In this document: piece by piece, positions 36,241-48,808 of the stretch
Numbering within the stretch: the first letter of the stretch is position 1
Layout: the number at the start of each line of letters is the position of its first letter
Assembly: GCA_021234535.1 (NCBI GenBank)
Contig: CM037843.1
Span: forward strand, 8,492,979-8,556,978
Reading direction: 5' to 3'
From: Stichopus chloronotus
Lineage: Eukaryota > Echinodermata > Holothuroidea > Aspidochirotida > Stichopodidae
DNA length: 64,000 nt
Made by a program: the position numbers and the translations under genes
Notes under the pieces: generated by a model
The model's input: only the letters and a program-made list of their open reading frames with translations
Told to the model about the DNA's origin: nothing
Databases searched by the model: none

Positions 36241-39200
36241 GGAATTAAGGTTTACAATCAACAGGTACCAGTAATAGAAGAGAATATTGTCAGACATATC
36301 CAAGGGACATCCAAGTCAGTGTGACCTCACTGTACATATTGCATCTTTGGTTCAATAGGCCTATATTGGTTTGTTAAAATACCAGAGTAAAGTCAATCTT
36401 CTTAGTCAAGTTGATCTCGTCTTAGTGTTGGTGACAAATTTATCTTCTGTAATATATCGCTTTCATTTCTCTGATTCGATACAATTTTTTACTTCATATA
36501 TCACTAAAAACAAAAACATCAACCATCACGACAACACTGCATGGACTATAGCCAACTGAGAACTCAGATCTTGGCACGTGCTGGATTCCTGTGTAAGTTT
36601 AATATTGCTTAAGGTTGCTGTTTAAGTGTATTATTCCAAGAAGTAATAATGGCACCGATCCAAGGAAATGGTCATAGGTATTTTCGGAAAGTACTGAATA
36701 CCATACCATTGACCGTGAAACGTTTATTACATTTAGCTTTCATTATAACATTAGCGGTAATAAGATAGATATGGCAATACGCAATGCGCGTAGGGAGGGG
36801 GAAGGATTGGTGGACTAGAGGTATAACGCGTTTTGATGATTCGATAAGTTGGCATAGCAACGGTACCCCCACCTTCTCCTTGTGAGTGTCAAACCGAACT
36901 CAGTGGAACAGAGGATAACATTTTTAACATTGCCAACTCATAAGTAAGTGTATTCGGGCCCAAATGCAGCGTTGCGGGGTGGGGGTGGGTTCGATTTTAC
37001 CACAAGTGAAACATTATACCCGACAATTATGACCAACAAATTAAAACGCATTATATATGTTACAAACGTAGGCTTACTATGATAGGCTTATAGGCTCCAG
37101 ATCTAAAGGGGGAGGGGGTGTCCGGACCCCCATGGATACAGGCCTGTGTATTTGCGATCAAACAATACAGATCTGAGGGGAGGGGGTTCAGCTAGTGACG
37201 TTTTTTTTTCGTCACTTTCAACAGAAACAGGTGAGTCTATCAGGTTTGTTTCCGTGTGTGTATGTAAAGGTATGGAGGATCATCTATCAAATGACTTTGA
37301 GAACTAAGGAAACATTGGTACAAGTACAATGTCTAACCTTGCACATTTAAACTTAGTGGGAAGTACGGGAAGTACGACGGATCGCCATCCCTAGGATGTG
37401 GTGTCCCTCACTTTGGAGGAAATTGAGCTATCAGATCTGGGACTCAGATGCGAAATGGTTTCACTTCTGTATCTGTCTGAGCCGCTCATTCACCAAAAAT
37501 ATATATTACCACATTTTTTTTTTCTTTTGTGAAGAATATTACATAACTATTTATTTGTGTAAGTAAAGAAAAGTAAAATAAATTTGGAATCTTGGGTGAA
37601 AAAGGATGAAAAAGTTAGTTCATTAATTGTTCACGTATAGGCACAGAAAGTAATCTCCTGTACTAATGCAACAATATGTAAATTTCCACCCTTGATAATA
37701 CTTTAATGGTTGCGGTGCCAACATTTCTTACTTTCAGTCATTTTCCGATAATTTATAATTAATAAGTGATAGCGGAACAATCAACAGGCACCGCGAGGAA
37801 CGAAATTATAATCCAGGAGGGACATATGTAACTGCTGAAATCTACGCGAAGAGGGATACGTAATGTGACAAATCCGACTATAGTTCACGAGACACATTAG
37901 TTCTGTAAATACCGTACGTAACTTGCGTACATTATTGTGGGCCTAGTTGACAAGTCAGTTAATACACTTCATACATTTTCTGTCTTTCATCTCTCGTCTT
38001 CTCGTCTCCCTCTCTGTTCCTCATTTCTAAAAAAATATGTCTGAGGGGCTAAAAGGGAGGGCGGACCGCATGTTGCCCCCCCCCCCCCCGTACCAGCCGC
38101 TGAAAAGGAAAAAAATGGCTCAAAGAGCCACTAAGGATGTTAAGATTTTCTACTCACTGAAAAGAAAGAGCCGGACTATATCTAAGCATCGTCACCAAAT
38201 AGTGACTATTAGAGGTTTGCCTTGACATCCTCCGTTTGTGATTTTTTTTTTTTCCGGTTGCCTTAGGATTTGATCTGTGATAAGTCCAAGGTTTGATCAT
38301 GGTCAAAGCACGTAACCTTCACAGTCACCGTGATTACAATCAGTTACTAACAAAATTACATTTACTTCTGTCGGAATTGCATTTACTTCTGATCTGTTGA
38401 ATTCTGAACCATGTAAAAGGATCTAATTCGCTATGGAGACAAAGCTTTACTGAAGTAGTCACGTACTTAACATAGTTCCAGATCGAAAACAAAATGTCTG
38501 AAAGAACAATTTGCTTCATTATCTGAGATATTTAACACGGCGAGCGAAATGAGTTATTTATACTGTGGGCGTTCGGATCTTCAATCCTCCGTTAAAAGCT
38601 TATAGTTGGAACCCTACTCTCATTGTTAGTTGGAGCAAGGGCTTGCTGAAGACTTGCTTGGAGCAGGCAGTTCCCTGCTTGAAGACTTTCGAAAATTTCC
38701 GACAGAGCGACCAACATTGAATGTGGGTAGGGGGTAGGTCTTACTTTACGAACAGCGACGTAGCACTCAAATTTTGTCCCAACATTTTTGTCGCAGACGG
38801 AAGTCTTCCTTTGTCAATCCTCCTCCCCCAATTGTGCATGTTTGGGCGCGTATGAGTGTGCTTCAGCGCAGATAAATATATTTCATTTTTTTGCAGAAGA
38901 TCATGTCATATCAAGTTGATTCCAGTGGTCAATGATTCATCACATTTTGCAACATTCCTTATAGTGATCAATGTAGCTCATTGTCATTTAGATCAATCAC
39001 TTGAAGATTAAAACAAAGTGAAGTTTGAAGTAACTGAGTCAATTCATCTACCTAAGAAAGCCAAAAAAAAAAAAAAATTCAAAACACGTAAGGCCTATGT
39101 CAGGACGTCCTCATCTCGTCAGATAATAAATCTCACTTCCCTTAACCTTTGCATCAAAATTACCCTATTGTTATGACCACAACACCATTCGGCACAGTAG

Positions 39201-41189
39201 ATTTACACTGGTTGTATGTCCACGTTAAGTGAAGTTAAAGCACCTAATATCAGCAAATGATAAAATGCAACGTGAAATGTCCATTAAAAGATAGTATTAT
39301 TATACACTCATGGACGATTGGCAAATATGCATTAAGATTGCACGAAAAGAAAAGAGCATGCATTGATGATTGCTGCCATTCAAGCTCATCAATAAACATC
39401 GAAACGCTTCATCTCCTCAAAAAAGATGGATTACGGAATTTCCTTGTTTTGCAGCAAAGCACAGAGCTCACCAGTGGCCAGGGAGGATAGGGAGTCCACT
39501 CCGTCCCCCCCCCCTCCCCCCGCCAAAAAAAGAGAAAAGCTATTGGTGAAAACCATATCTCAATAGCATGTTCCTTTGGAAATTATGGATTTTTTAAGAA
39601 TCTATTTCGCAGTGGTATACATTGCATTATGAGTCAATTGTGATGTCACACAGCCACAACTATTGGGTAACCTCGTAGCATATACATTTCTTTCTATTCG
39701 TGGCTGTCTTAAAAAGAAAGGTAATATAATTCAAGGGATATGACCTTAAATTTCACAACACGTGAATCTTCATTTAACCCAAATTGTTCACCGGTGTCAA
39801 CTTGCAAGGTCGACTAAACACTTCAGTTTCAAAGGGCAGCAAAGACTTATTGCAGTAATTTACCAATGTTACATATAGAATTTTGAAAACGGAATCTTTT
39901 CTGACCTTTGAAATTTTTCTTCAAATAACAATACCGTATATTGAGTACGGAAAATTGTGTTAGTGTACGGTTGGAAGTGCCGAGGTAAGAAATTATCCTC
40001 TTTCATTTGAGACGGCCTTAACCTGTCAGTGGAATGATCCTTGGTCATGACTTTAGAAGGGGCTCATTGAGTTGGTCCACAAAATTCATGATTTTGTCGT
40101 CACATGTGGTAAGTATGTTGATGGTAAATGGTCAAAGCCACATAATCTGAACATCTGGCACACAAGGAATAAGTAATGATTAAAATCACTTCTTCAAATC
40201 TGTAGCCAGACTTTTTACGCAAAGCATAACCACATTTTCAAATACTGCAGAAATTTATATACATGACGAACTAGGCTAGTTAGGTGTATTTGCTTGCAAT
40301 TTTTTCACACTCTTCACAGAATGATTGATAATAAAGTGTATTACGAAGCAACATTGTACTAAAGTCTTGTACGTCATAATCCATGCACCGACACGTGCCA
40401 TACAGGACGCTATACCAGGTGCGTACTGGCTGATAGCGTACAGAGATCACGAACCAAAACAATGTATGAGTCATTCTTGGTTATTAACTTCATTGGAAAA
40501 GTGCTGTCAATAATAAGTTACGGTTTATTTGCAAGCATGGTCCCATTAAAAATAAAAACGATCTTTATTCTCTCAGGTCGTCATGGAAACAGTCCCCGGT
40601 ATAGGGGATTAGAGTGTAAGAACGACCGCGGATGGTAAATCTATCGATGGCCTGATTTAACTGCCTTGGTTATCTTTTCTTTCCTTTCGTTTTGTTGTGC
40701 CCCCCGATGCCAAGATACTCATTGTTTCAATAAATGACGCTGAAATATCATGACCGAGAGAGGTCACCCAGCTTCCTCTTGAAACAAACCAACTTACAAC
40801 CAGCTACCAGTGGCGTGTTTAATTGTTTCCGTTTTCAGTTACAAGCAATGCCAAATTTTAAGCCGACTTCATTTTGATCGCTATCATTGTTCAGTATTCT
40901 GAGAATTCTCTGTTTACAGTTCATACGCCACAGAGAAAGAAATAAGGTCCTGCCTCCCTAAGCTTGTATCTCTGAACGAGTCAATGCCACGTATGACACG
41001 CCGTTTTTCAACATGTCAGTTTCCTTCCACCTTGTGAAAAACCATTGAGGTGTTATATGTAAGAATGATATTAATTGCCACTTTGATCGATGTTTTGCAG
41101 TACTTCCACTTACGAAACCTAAATTGTTTGGCGATGCATGTAATTTATTGAGACACCCTCCCTCTCCCTTCGTAGTCCTCACTTTCACA
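36241..41189. other. Intergenic DNA with homopolymer tracts, no gene recognised
   Basis: No open frame here carries a recognisable domain or paired splice signals. C-tracts at about 38076-38090 and 39505-39522 and an A14 run at 39063 mark likely repeat boundaries. A 77-codon plus frame at 39257-39490 is preceded by no acceptor I can defend. Confidence 0.5.
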
Positions 41190-41404
41190 TCTTACAGCAG
41201 CGGTTTCCAACCGTTTTCGACATCTGGCACCCCTAAATAATGATTATGATGAATTAAGGCCACTATACATGTCGTGCATTGACTTACATATTCAAATATC
41301 AAGCCACGGAGAGCCCACCTCGTGAATGCAAGATACGTCATATCTAAGATTTCCTACCTGTGATGTGATTTGTAATAGCCTAGCCTATCATGGCATTTAA
41401 AAAT

Positions 41405-42400
41405 TCTCGTATGCAGATCATTCAGATTTTGACCTAGGAGGGGTGAAAAACCAATCTGTTTCTTTCACGACCTGATGTAAATGTTCCGCTAAATGCAACT
41501 CAAAATGATTTGATGAATATTCATAACTGGCTCTGTGGAAAGAAAGGTTATCACTCAAGGTCAAAGAAACTTCATCTATTATATTCAGTTCATCTCTCAA
41601 GAAGCATAACGTAACTTGTGAATAGTATTTGTCTCTTCGGAGAGAAAATCATGCTGTCCAATGTTACTCAGCTTCTTGGAGTATTTATTGACAAACATCT
41701 CACCTGGAGTATACCATATTCAAAACATCTGCAATAAAGTCTCGAAAGGTTTAGGTATTCTTATAACTATCTCCGTCATATACTCCCGCGGAGCATTATG
41801 ACTGCCTTTTACAATATCCTTATTCTCCCTTTCTTTGTCTATTGTAATGTCGTTTGGGCAGTACTTACCCCGCTAGAATTCAACCTAATTTTATCTTACA
41901 AAAAAAGCGCAATTCACGATATTTTTAATAAAGATTACCTCGATCATACTGCTCCCCTGTTTTACAGCATGAATATACTTACTAATTATGATCTGAATCG
42001 TTATTATGTTAGTATTTTTGTTTTCAGTTGGATCCATGACAACTTGCTATCCATTTTCAGGGACTATATCCACCTTTGTTATAATATATCCATCCTTACC
42101 CAAATCGTGTGAATTATCAACTATCCATTCCGTTTTATAGGCTTTAATTTTCCCAACTGTTTATGAGATTCGTTGGTGTTAAACTTGGAACTTTCTTCCT
42201 AATGCCATCGTGACTTGTAGAACTGTAAATACTTTCAAAATGCAGTCGAAATCTCATCTTATGTTAAATTATCATTGACTCATTCTTTGAGTCAATGATT
42301 CATTCATTCATTTCTGTTGTACATATTTTTTCGATCCGCTTAATTACTACATAACTGTCGTGTTATTTTTCTTATTCGTTTGTATTTAGCGGTGGCAACG
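41405..42400 (+). pseudogene. LINE reverse-transcriptase relic, C-terminal part, 5'-truncated and frameshifted
   Basis: A degenerate catalytic box reads SYADHSDF at 41407-41430 (YADD expected). It is followed in shifting frames by NDLMNIHNWLCGKK, LSLKVKETSSIIFSS, LLGVFIDKHLTWS and YLRHILPRSIMTAFYN. The last run continues LPFFVYCNVVW and then KKSAIHDIFNKDYLDHTAPL. These are, in order, the thumb and post-RT region typical of CR1/Jockey-like non-LTR retrotransposons. The final open stretch (41798-42112) is the longest intact piece; a TCRTVNTFKMQSK-like tail follows in another frame. At least three frameshifts and several stops break it. Nothing 5' of the YADD region is present, as expected for incomplete reverse transcription. 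The clade within LINEs is not determined. Confidence 0.8.
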
Positions 42401-42538
42401 TACATAAGCTCCACTGAGTTTCTTTTTGTCACTCCCAAATCTCGTTTAAACTGTTCACATCTATTTATTTGTATACTCATGTTCAAAGAGTTTGAAGTAA
42501 TTTTCAAGGATCAAGTTCTGAAAGATGCCCTTGGACAA

Positions 42539-43688
42539 CAGTGGCGGAGCTACCATATGGTCATAGACGGTCGTCTCCTCCCCCCCCCCCCTACCCCAGC
42601 GACTCAAATGGTAGTACCTACGCTCTTTTCAGGTTTTCACAAAGAGAAAAATAATCATAAAGATAAGAAATAGAAAAAAGTTGAAAGAGAAGGTAAAAGA
42701 AAATGCGAGCTTGAGTATTTCAGCACCCCCATGCACATCCAGGATATGATCACACTGGTGTTGCCAATTTTCTGCCTTCAGATTCAAGCAAGTCCAGTAT
42801 TCATCATGAAATGTTAAAATTTGATCAGACTTTTTCAGCGGAAAACTCCCTAAATGAGACTTATTTTTCATCCAAGAAAATGCTGACAGTACCATTTTGG
42901 AACTTACTTGCTTAACCTGGGAAGGGCGATTTCCAATAATCTAGGCAAGGGGGTATGTATGCCGCATATACACTGTATTTCCGTATCACACTGTATCACA
43001 CTGATTGATGTCCCCCCCCCCCCCCACAAATCTAGCTACATTTATGGCGACGCATTTCGAGTCTCTTGTCCCCTCTGCAAACAATCACCGTGACTTCACT
43101 GCCCAATGAAAAGAAGAGTATTACTAAAGATATATTCATCCCCACCCAAATATTTGCCAAGTGCTCCAAGAATATATGAAAGTGGATGCAGGATTTATGA
43201 TTCTCATCATCTCGACCCATCTGGTATGTATTAGCATGTTCAAAGATTTACGTTTTCTCTCAATAATTGAGAAATTGTAAACATAAGATTTCTGTTTCAA
43301 GACTGGGCGTTAACAGCTTGTAATACCCAGGAAGTACCGTTCCGGCGATCTGCCGGGGGAGTTTGAAAAGCAAACATTTACTTGTACGCTCCGTGGTAAC
43401 CGATGCTGGCGCTCCGCTTAGATATTCCCTTATAATTCCAATACAGAGAGGGTTGTGACAACAGGTTAAATGACTTGACTAACTTACATGCACGTACATA
43501 CAATGTTCTCGAAGTTGAAGGCAAAATGGACCCTAAAATCGAAACCTTCTTAATATAGAAACCTTAATAGTCATGCCGGCACCCACCCCTCCATCTAATA
43601 TCTTTAAAGAGCAAAGGGTATGCAATATAACGCCCCTAAAAGCCATTCCCCCCCCCCCCCCCGGCTGAAATTGCTAGCGCCACCACTG
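42539..43688. mobile_element. hAT-like element with paired CAGTGGCGGAGC-type ends
   Basis: The left end reads CAGTGGCGGAGCTACC. The right end in reverse complement reads CAGTGGTGGCGCTAGC. The two agree closely in the first 16 positions. C-tracts lie at 42580, 43011 and 43648. The interior 43120-43440 is a reversed copy of MITE family A (compare 49150-49450), including CTAAGCGGAGCGCCA and ATTCTTGGAGCACTTGGCAAA. The flanking octamers (TTGGACAA and AGACAAGG) do not form a convincing duplication. It has no transposase coding capacity. Confidence 0.65.
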
Positions 43689-44337
43689 AGACAAGGCTCA
43701 TGAACGGAAGTATGACCACGACACTTTCGAATGTCTAAAACTATCTAAATCTCCTTCAATTGTCCTAATTTTCCCATCATCTGTACTTTAATTGGTGTTC
43801 TTTAACATCCAAGTATGCATGATGATAACTGAAAACATGAAAATACGATTCCTGCGTCTCAACTTAGCCATTTGTCCCGAGGGTTAATAGATCTTCACGG
43901 ATGTATGTAATCTAATGGTGGTATATATGAGACCTTGAAACGTGGCACTCTGTAATATTATCTACGGTTCCTTTACAAGGACCCTAACATTATTTAGGGT
44001 TTCTTTTTCTACAGTGGAGCGCCACCACCGGTCGGAGACCAGCTCCCCAAAACTTTTGGGGCTAATACGTCCCGTATAGTTGCAAGAAATGACACTCCCC
44101 ATGTCCTCTCCTTTAGTAACAACTTATGCAGTTACATTTTCTTCAGTCAATAAAAAAATGGAACACAATTGTTTTTGGGGTAATTTTGCTTCAGATCATT
44201 AGTGCTACGACAGTCATAACGATATCATGTTTATACTTACAATACTAAAATACATTGGTATATTCTTGATTGATTATTTACCTAACTTATGTTGGCACTC
44301 CTATAGGATTTTCTGGCACCAATCTTGGGAACCACTG

Positions 44338-47300
44338 GCTTGCATTCATATTTAGTCCCCACCACATGAGAACTGAGATGACACCTATCATAATTACCGT
44401 GACAGTGTTACGTGTACTACTTTCAAACGCTACCCTACGATAGCCGTACACTGTTACTTTGTGTAATCTCTTGAACGTTAAACAATGACCGACCTATATC
44501 AAGAATGTAATAACTCGCTTTGGGAAATTCGTAACATCGATAAAGTATACTTGCAGAGGTTTAAGCCCAAGTTCAAGCTGTTTAAAAATCTGTAGCTATC
44601 ATAAGACTTAGATGTAGTTACAAAGGTCTTTTTAACAATTAAGGAAGCAGCTTCAGTCGCACATGAGATGTTCACCAATACTTGTAGCCAGTGGGGGGTT
44701 TCAGTCAGCGAGTATAAACGGGAACCGGACTCATGCATGTATACACCGTGCATTTGGAGATTAACTTAAAAGGAAAACCGCATGTTAGACACCCTTACAA
44801 ATAGTCCAGATTTCAGATGCACTTTTTCAAGTAAGAACTCACCATTCACAAGTGAAACAAATATCCTACAAAGTCGGAGGAAATACTAAGTTTCCATGAA
44901 TATTTTTCTCACTCACAGGTAAACCTATTGCGAAATTACCCATGATGCAACCAGTTTTCTATAGACCCCCTTGCATATGACGTCACAGTGGTACAGTGAA
45001 ACACCTTCCTTGAGGCAGTTCGGGAAAATCATGGAGTAGCTCTGGGGTTTGTAAGTCACTAAACTTACCCTTCTCTGTAACTGTCATTCCATCTACACGC
45101 GCCTAGCCCAGCAGTAATGTACTGTTCGTTGTCTGTTCATTTGTCAGAAGTAGACTGTCTTTGTTTGTTGTTATGTGAGGTCAATGCACCTCCCTCATCC
45201 AACGGAATCACGACGTCACACGTGCCTTTCCACAACTTTAACGGGTAGTTCAACACACAAAACAACGATCCCTACACAATGCTCGCTGAAAAACAAAAGA
45301 AGTATTACAAAGTTTTAAATGATTCTAACGGTTAATTTAGCAATGCAACGTATTTCATGTTATCTTGACGATGTACGCGTTCTACGTCATACTTTTAATT
45401 GCAGACACGCTATACGAGAGGAGCTTGAATTTTTAAAAAAAAAAAAACGGTCATTACCAAAACAACACAATTACTGTGGTGACTGTTTCTGAATATGTAG
45501 GTCTCCATCAACTGTAAAATTGAACTGCAGCGGTTCTCATGTATTATATACAAAATTTTATCAGTATCGTAATATTCGCGTGTTTTGATTTAAAGAAGAC
45601 AGATCTTCGTTGCAGTGTAAGGCATGGATGTTTTATCAATCAACTCACTTCATGGAATTATGGCCTACATTACTGGTCTTGAATATTTGCGTATTTTCCC
45701 CGACAAGACGACTCTGACCCTTAAATCTGATTTTCAATTGCTTCCTCGCTCTGAATAGCTACATCATACCGTTGCTGCACACCTTTCATACATTGTGGCA
45801 TCGCCGGCTCCCACCCATAGTCTATTCGTATTCATGATTGTTTACCCTCTGTAAAACAACCACCAAATGTAGTAACTAACAACCAGTCTGTGTGAAGAGT
45901 GCAAACTGAATGCATTCTCTAAGCCCATCTAGAGACATTGTCAATTTATTGCACATGTTTTTTATCTCAATATAAAATATTTTCTTCAATTTTTTACTTG
46001 TTTTGTATCATCTGCAACAGGTTGTGTTGTAAATTACGTTACTTCTAAACGTTTCTAACCGTGACTTCTGAATACGCAGTTTCTGGTTTACAAATATTAT
46101 AATTTCATCGATCTTGCATGCAAGACTTTTCTTCCTCTAAAATATAACTCTATCACTAAGCATTTATTGAATATTGTATAGAATTGCTCGAACACAATAA
46201 ACCTGCACTATTGTCCCCCATTCCATCAGCAATGTCGTAAGTATTCATTGCTGTTGGTTGTTCATTCATTCACTTCCCCAGTTTCTCAGGAATTGGACTT
46301 CAACACTTATCACGAACAAACCCTGTGCGGAGCTACTCCAAGTGGCCCAGCTGGTACACGAGAGAAGGAAATGAAACTGGTCAAAGACTTGATAAATTAA
46401 TCGTATTCATGAATTTAAGTTATCATCATTTCTGAGACTGCAGCCTCCTCGGAACAATGGAAACCGATAAGGGGGTATAATGATGACAAGTGATTGGTCT
46501 AGCAAGCGCTGCTCAAGATAACATGGAAGCTTTTAAAATCGTGTAAGTGTTGGGGTATTACGTAAACATTTCCTGCATGTGAGTCACGTCTGCGCACGAT
46601 TATACGTCACATGAAGATTTTCCATTATGTCTACCAAGACTCCCGCAATAACCTACCGAAGATGTCAAATTACGTGCTACTGCCAAGGGATGTAAACATC
46701 TCGTATTTCTTTTTTTTTCCTTTGAAAACTTGATCCTTCAGTAGAGCTCTAACGTACAACCGGTTATTCCTCTTTCATGTTGAACGGGGTTTTTGTTTTC
46801 TCTTCAATTTTGAGAATCCCAATGAATTCTTCATCAGCACCTGTGCCTTTATAGATGACCGTGCACTGGCTCGTTCTTGCCGACGATTATGTAAAATACA
46901 GATTACAATTCAAGAGATAAAGAAGATATTTGAATTGTGGTCTAACATACCATGGAAACGTCAGCACGACGGCCATATTGAAGGACTGATTTTCAAGTGA
47001 ATATTGTGACCAGATGTTCAGCGGTCCCTACAAAATTTAATTGTAGTGGGACAGTTATCGTTGGATAAGGAAATGTTTCTCACAATGTTTTCGTCGGACT
47101 CACTTATCGACTCGATTCGGATACATATAGTATAAATCATCGACCGCAATCCCTTCTAAAATACACACTGAACGTCCACAAAGTCTCGTTTTGATTGGCT
47201 TTCTGTCGTCATGGTAGTATCGAAAATGTTCAATAGCCTCACACTTTAGAACTTAATTTTAGCTGTAAAATAATGAAAGCTTAGAAAATCTTTCTAACTG

Positions 47301-47419
47301 AATGGTTCTAAAAATAACAAAACTGAGGCATTTCAAGTCTCTATAAATGTATATTTAAATTTCATTACAGGAGGTAACGAGACTGTCAACCATTCATCTT
47401 CATGTACATTAGCACGTGT
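44338..47419. other. Intergenic DNA, no gene recognised
   Basis: CpG is moderately frequent. A short A-run lies at 45436. I saw no splice-flanked open frames with a known domain. Confidence 0.5.
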
Positions 47420-47423
47420 TTAA

Positions 47424-47672
47424 AGGCTGTAATGCATCACCCCAGACAGTTTCAGTTCTCCCAACCACCTGCCTCTAGTCCTTCCCTCAGCCTGTCTTAC
47501 ATTCCTCCACATGTGTAATCAAAACAATGGATCCCTGTGTACACTGTGTAATACGAGCTGCTCTGCATCTTTCGAATTTGCTGGCAATCTAAGAGTACTG
47601 TAACTTAGAACCAGTTGAGAATTTTCCTTTCAGGGAGGTAAAAATATAGCTTAGGGTGATGCAATACAGCCT
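47424..47672 (+). mobile_element. MITE, TTAA family 1, copy a (complete)
   Basis: This 249-bp element is bounded by perfect TTAA repeats (47420-47423 and 47673-47676). Its inverted ends are AGGCTGTAATGCATCACCC on the left and, in reverse complement, AGGCTGTATTGCATCACCC on the right (18 of 19 alike). It has no open frame of note. The TTAA target and short inverted ends point to piggyBac-type cross-mobilisation (family knowledge plus inference). A second, longer copy lies at 2777-3071. Confidence 0.9.
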
Positions 47673-47804
47673 TTAAAGTTACAGTTCAGTTAGAAAGATT
47701 TTCTTCTTTTTCTTTATTTCCGATGGCCTGAACTACTGTGAGCGTTTTCCTCTGCGAGGTCTCATATTTTGGTTTCGATGATAATCGTAACCTTTGTAAT
47801 CATG

Positions 47805-48330
47805 CATACGTGTGTGTGTATGTGTGTGTATGTATGTGTGTCCGTGACGCCCTACCTTGTAAACGCATTATTTCAAAAAGTGGTATGTAAATGTAACATA
47901 TTAAGTAAAAGAACCTATTGTTTTTGGTGGAGGTCAAAGGTCATTTGGAGTCAACATTGGTCAAATTGCGTAAACACTGTGAACACGATATCTCAAGAAG
48001 AGAAGCTTGGACAGATCTCATATTTGGTATGTAGGTGTACCATACTAAGTAGAAGAAATCTATTGCTTTTGGTGGAGAACAAAGGTCATTTGGGTCAACA
48101 TTGGTCAAATTGTGAACACATTGTAAACACGATATCTAACAGAGGGAATCTTGGGTAGATCTCATATGTAACAGGTGCATCACATTGAATAGAAGAACCC
48201 TATTGATATTGGTTCGGGTCATTTGCTGTCAACAGGAGTCAAATTGTGAAAACCTTGCAAACATGATATCTCAATGAGGGAAGCCTGGACAGATCTCATA
48301 TGCAATGTGTAGGTGTTGCATCACTCTAAC
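47805..48330 (-). repeat. TGACCTTTGACC-type repeat in reverse orientation, three ~145-bp units with a TG tail
   Basis: AAAGGTCATTT (or GGGTCATTT) recurs near 47935, 48080 and 48214. Each is followed by CAACATTGGTCAAATTG-like and ACACGATATCTCAA-like words and by GGACAGATCTCATAT. A TGTGTG/TATG microsatellite sits at the left edge (47808-47841). Reverse-complemented, the order matches the blocks at 28.8-31.3 kb, with body then CA tail. Confidence 0.8.
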
Positions 48331-48800
48331 ATGCAGTTGCGCATGTTGAGACAGATACATATCAGTCGTCATATACCAGATTCATAAAAATCCTCATAAT
48401 GACATCATCAAAACCACAATGCATCTGTGCATTCTGGTTTACATTAGTCATTAAAATTTACTATTGAAGGATTTTTTTCATGCTTTTATTACATTATTAT
48501 TGACCTCGTATCTGCCATAGTTTGGAAGTGGAAAGAGCTTCGCCTTTACTCCAGTTTCAAATCTACAAGAGAATGGATTACAAAGAACTTACATATAGTT
48601 TGAAAAATAATACATAGGCGCTACAGATGACGTGTAAATAATTGTTGCAAACACCTGGTGGTAACAATAATTGCCTGCATCACGTGCACATCGTATTTAC
48701 ATATCACGTCTTTAGTTGTATTGTGAATTATTCAGTCTTTTCAACTACTTTCGTTGCATTAAAGCATTACGTATGACATGAGTTTTAAAGATATTTAATC
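48331..48800. other. Spacer between repeats, no gene recognised
   Basis: No open frames or signals stand out in this interval. Confidence 0.5.
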
Positions 48801-48808
48801 TGTTATTA

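Larger units (their letters stand above)
41198..44337. mobile_element. Possible composite hAT element bounded by CAGYGGTTYCCAA ends
   Basis: The left end starts CAGCGGTTTCCAACC at 41198. The right end, in reverse complement, starts CAGTGGTTCCCAAGATTGG. Inside each lies a TGGCACC or GGTGCCA word. The flanking octamers TCTTACAG and GCTTGCAT agree at five of eight positions, a weak target-site duplication. The 3.1-kb interior contains a LINE relic and a second hAT-like element, so it is at best a nest of insertions. No transposase is recognisable. The two ends could belong to different elements. Confidence 0.45.

Noticed and set aside
36960..37000. tRNA-like GGTTCGATTTTACC box
   Set aside because: No matching A box or cloverleaf can be drawn around it.
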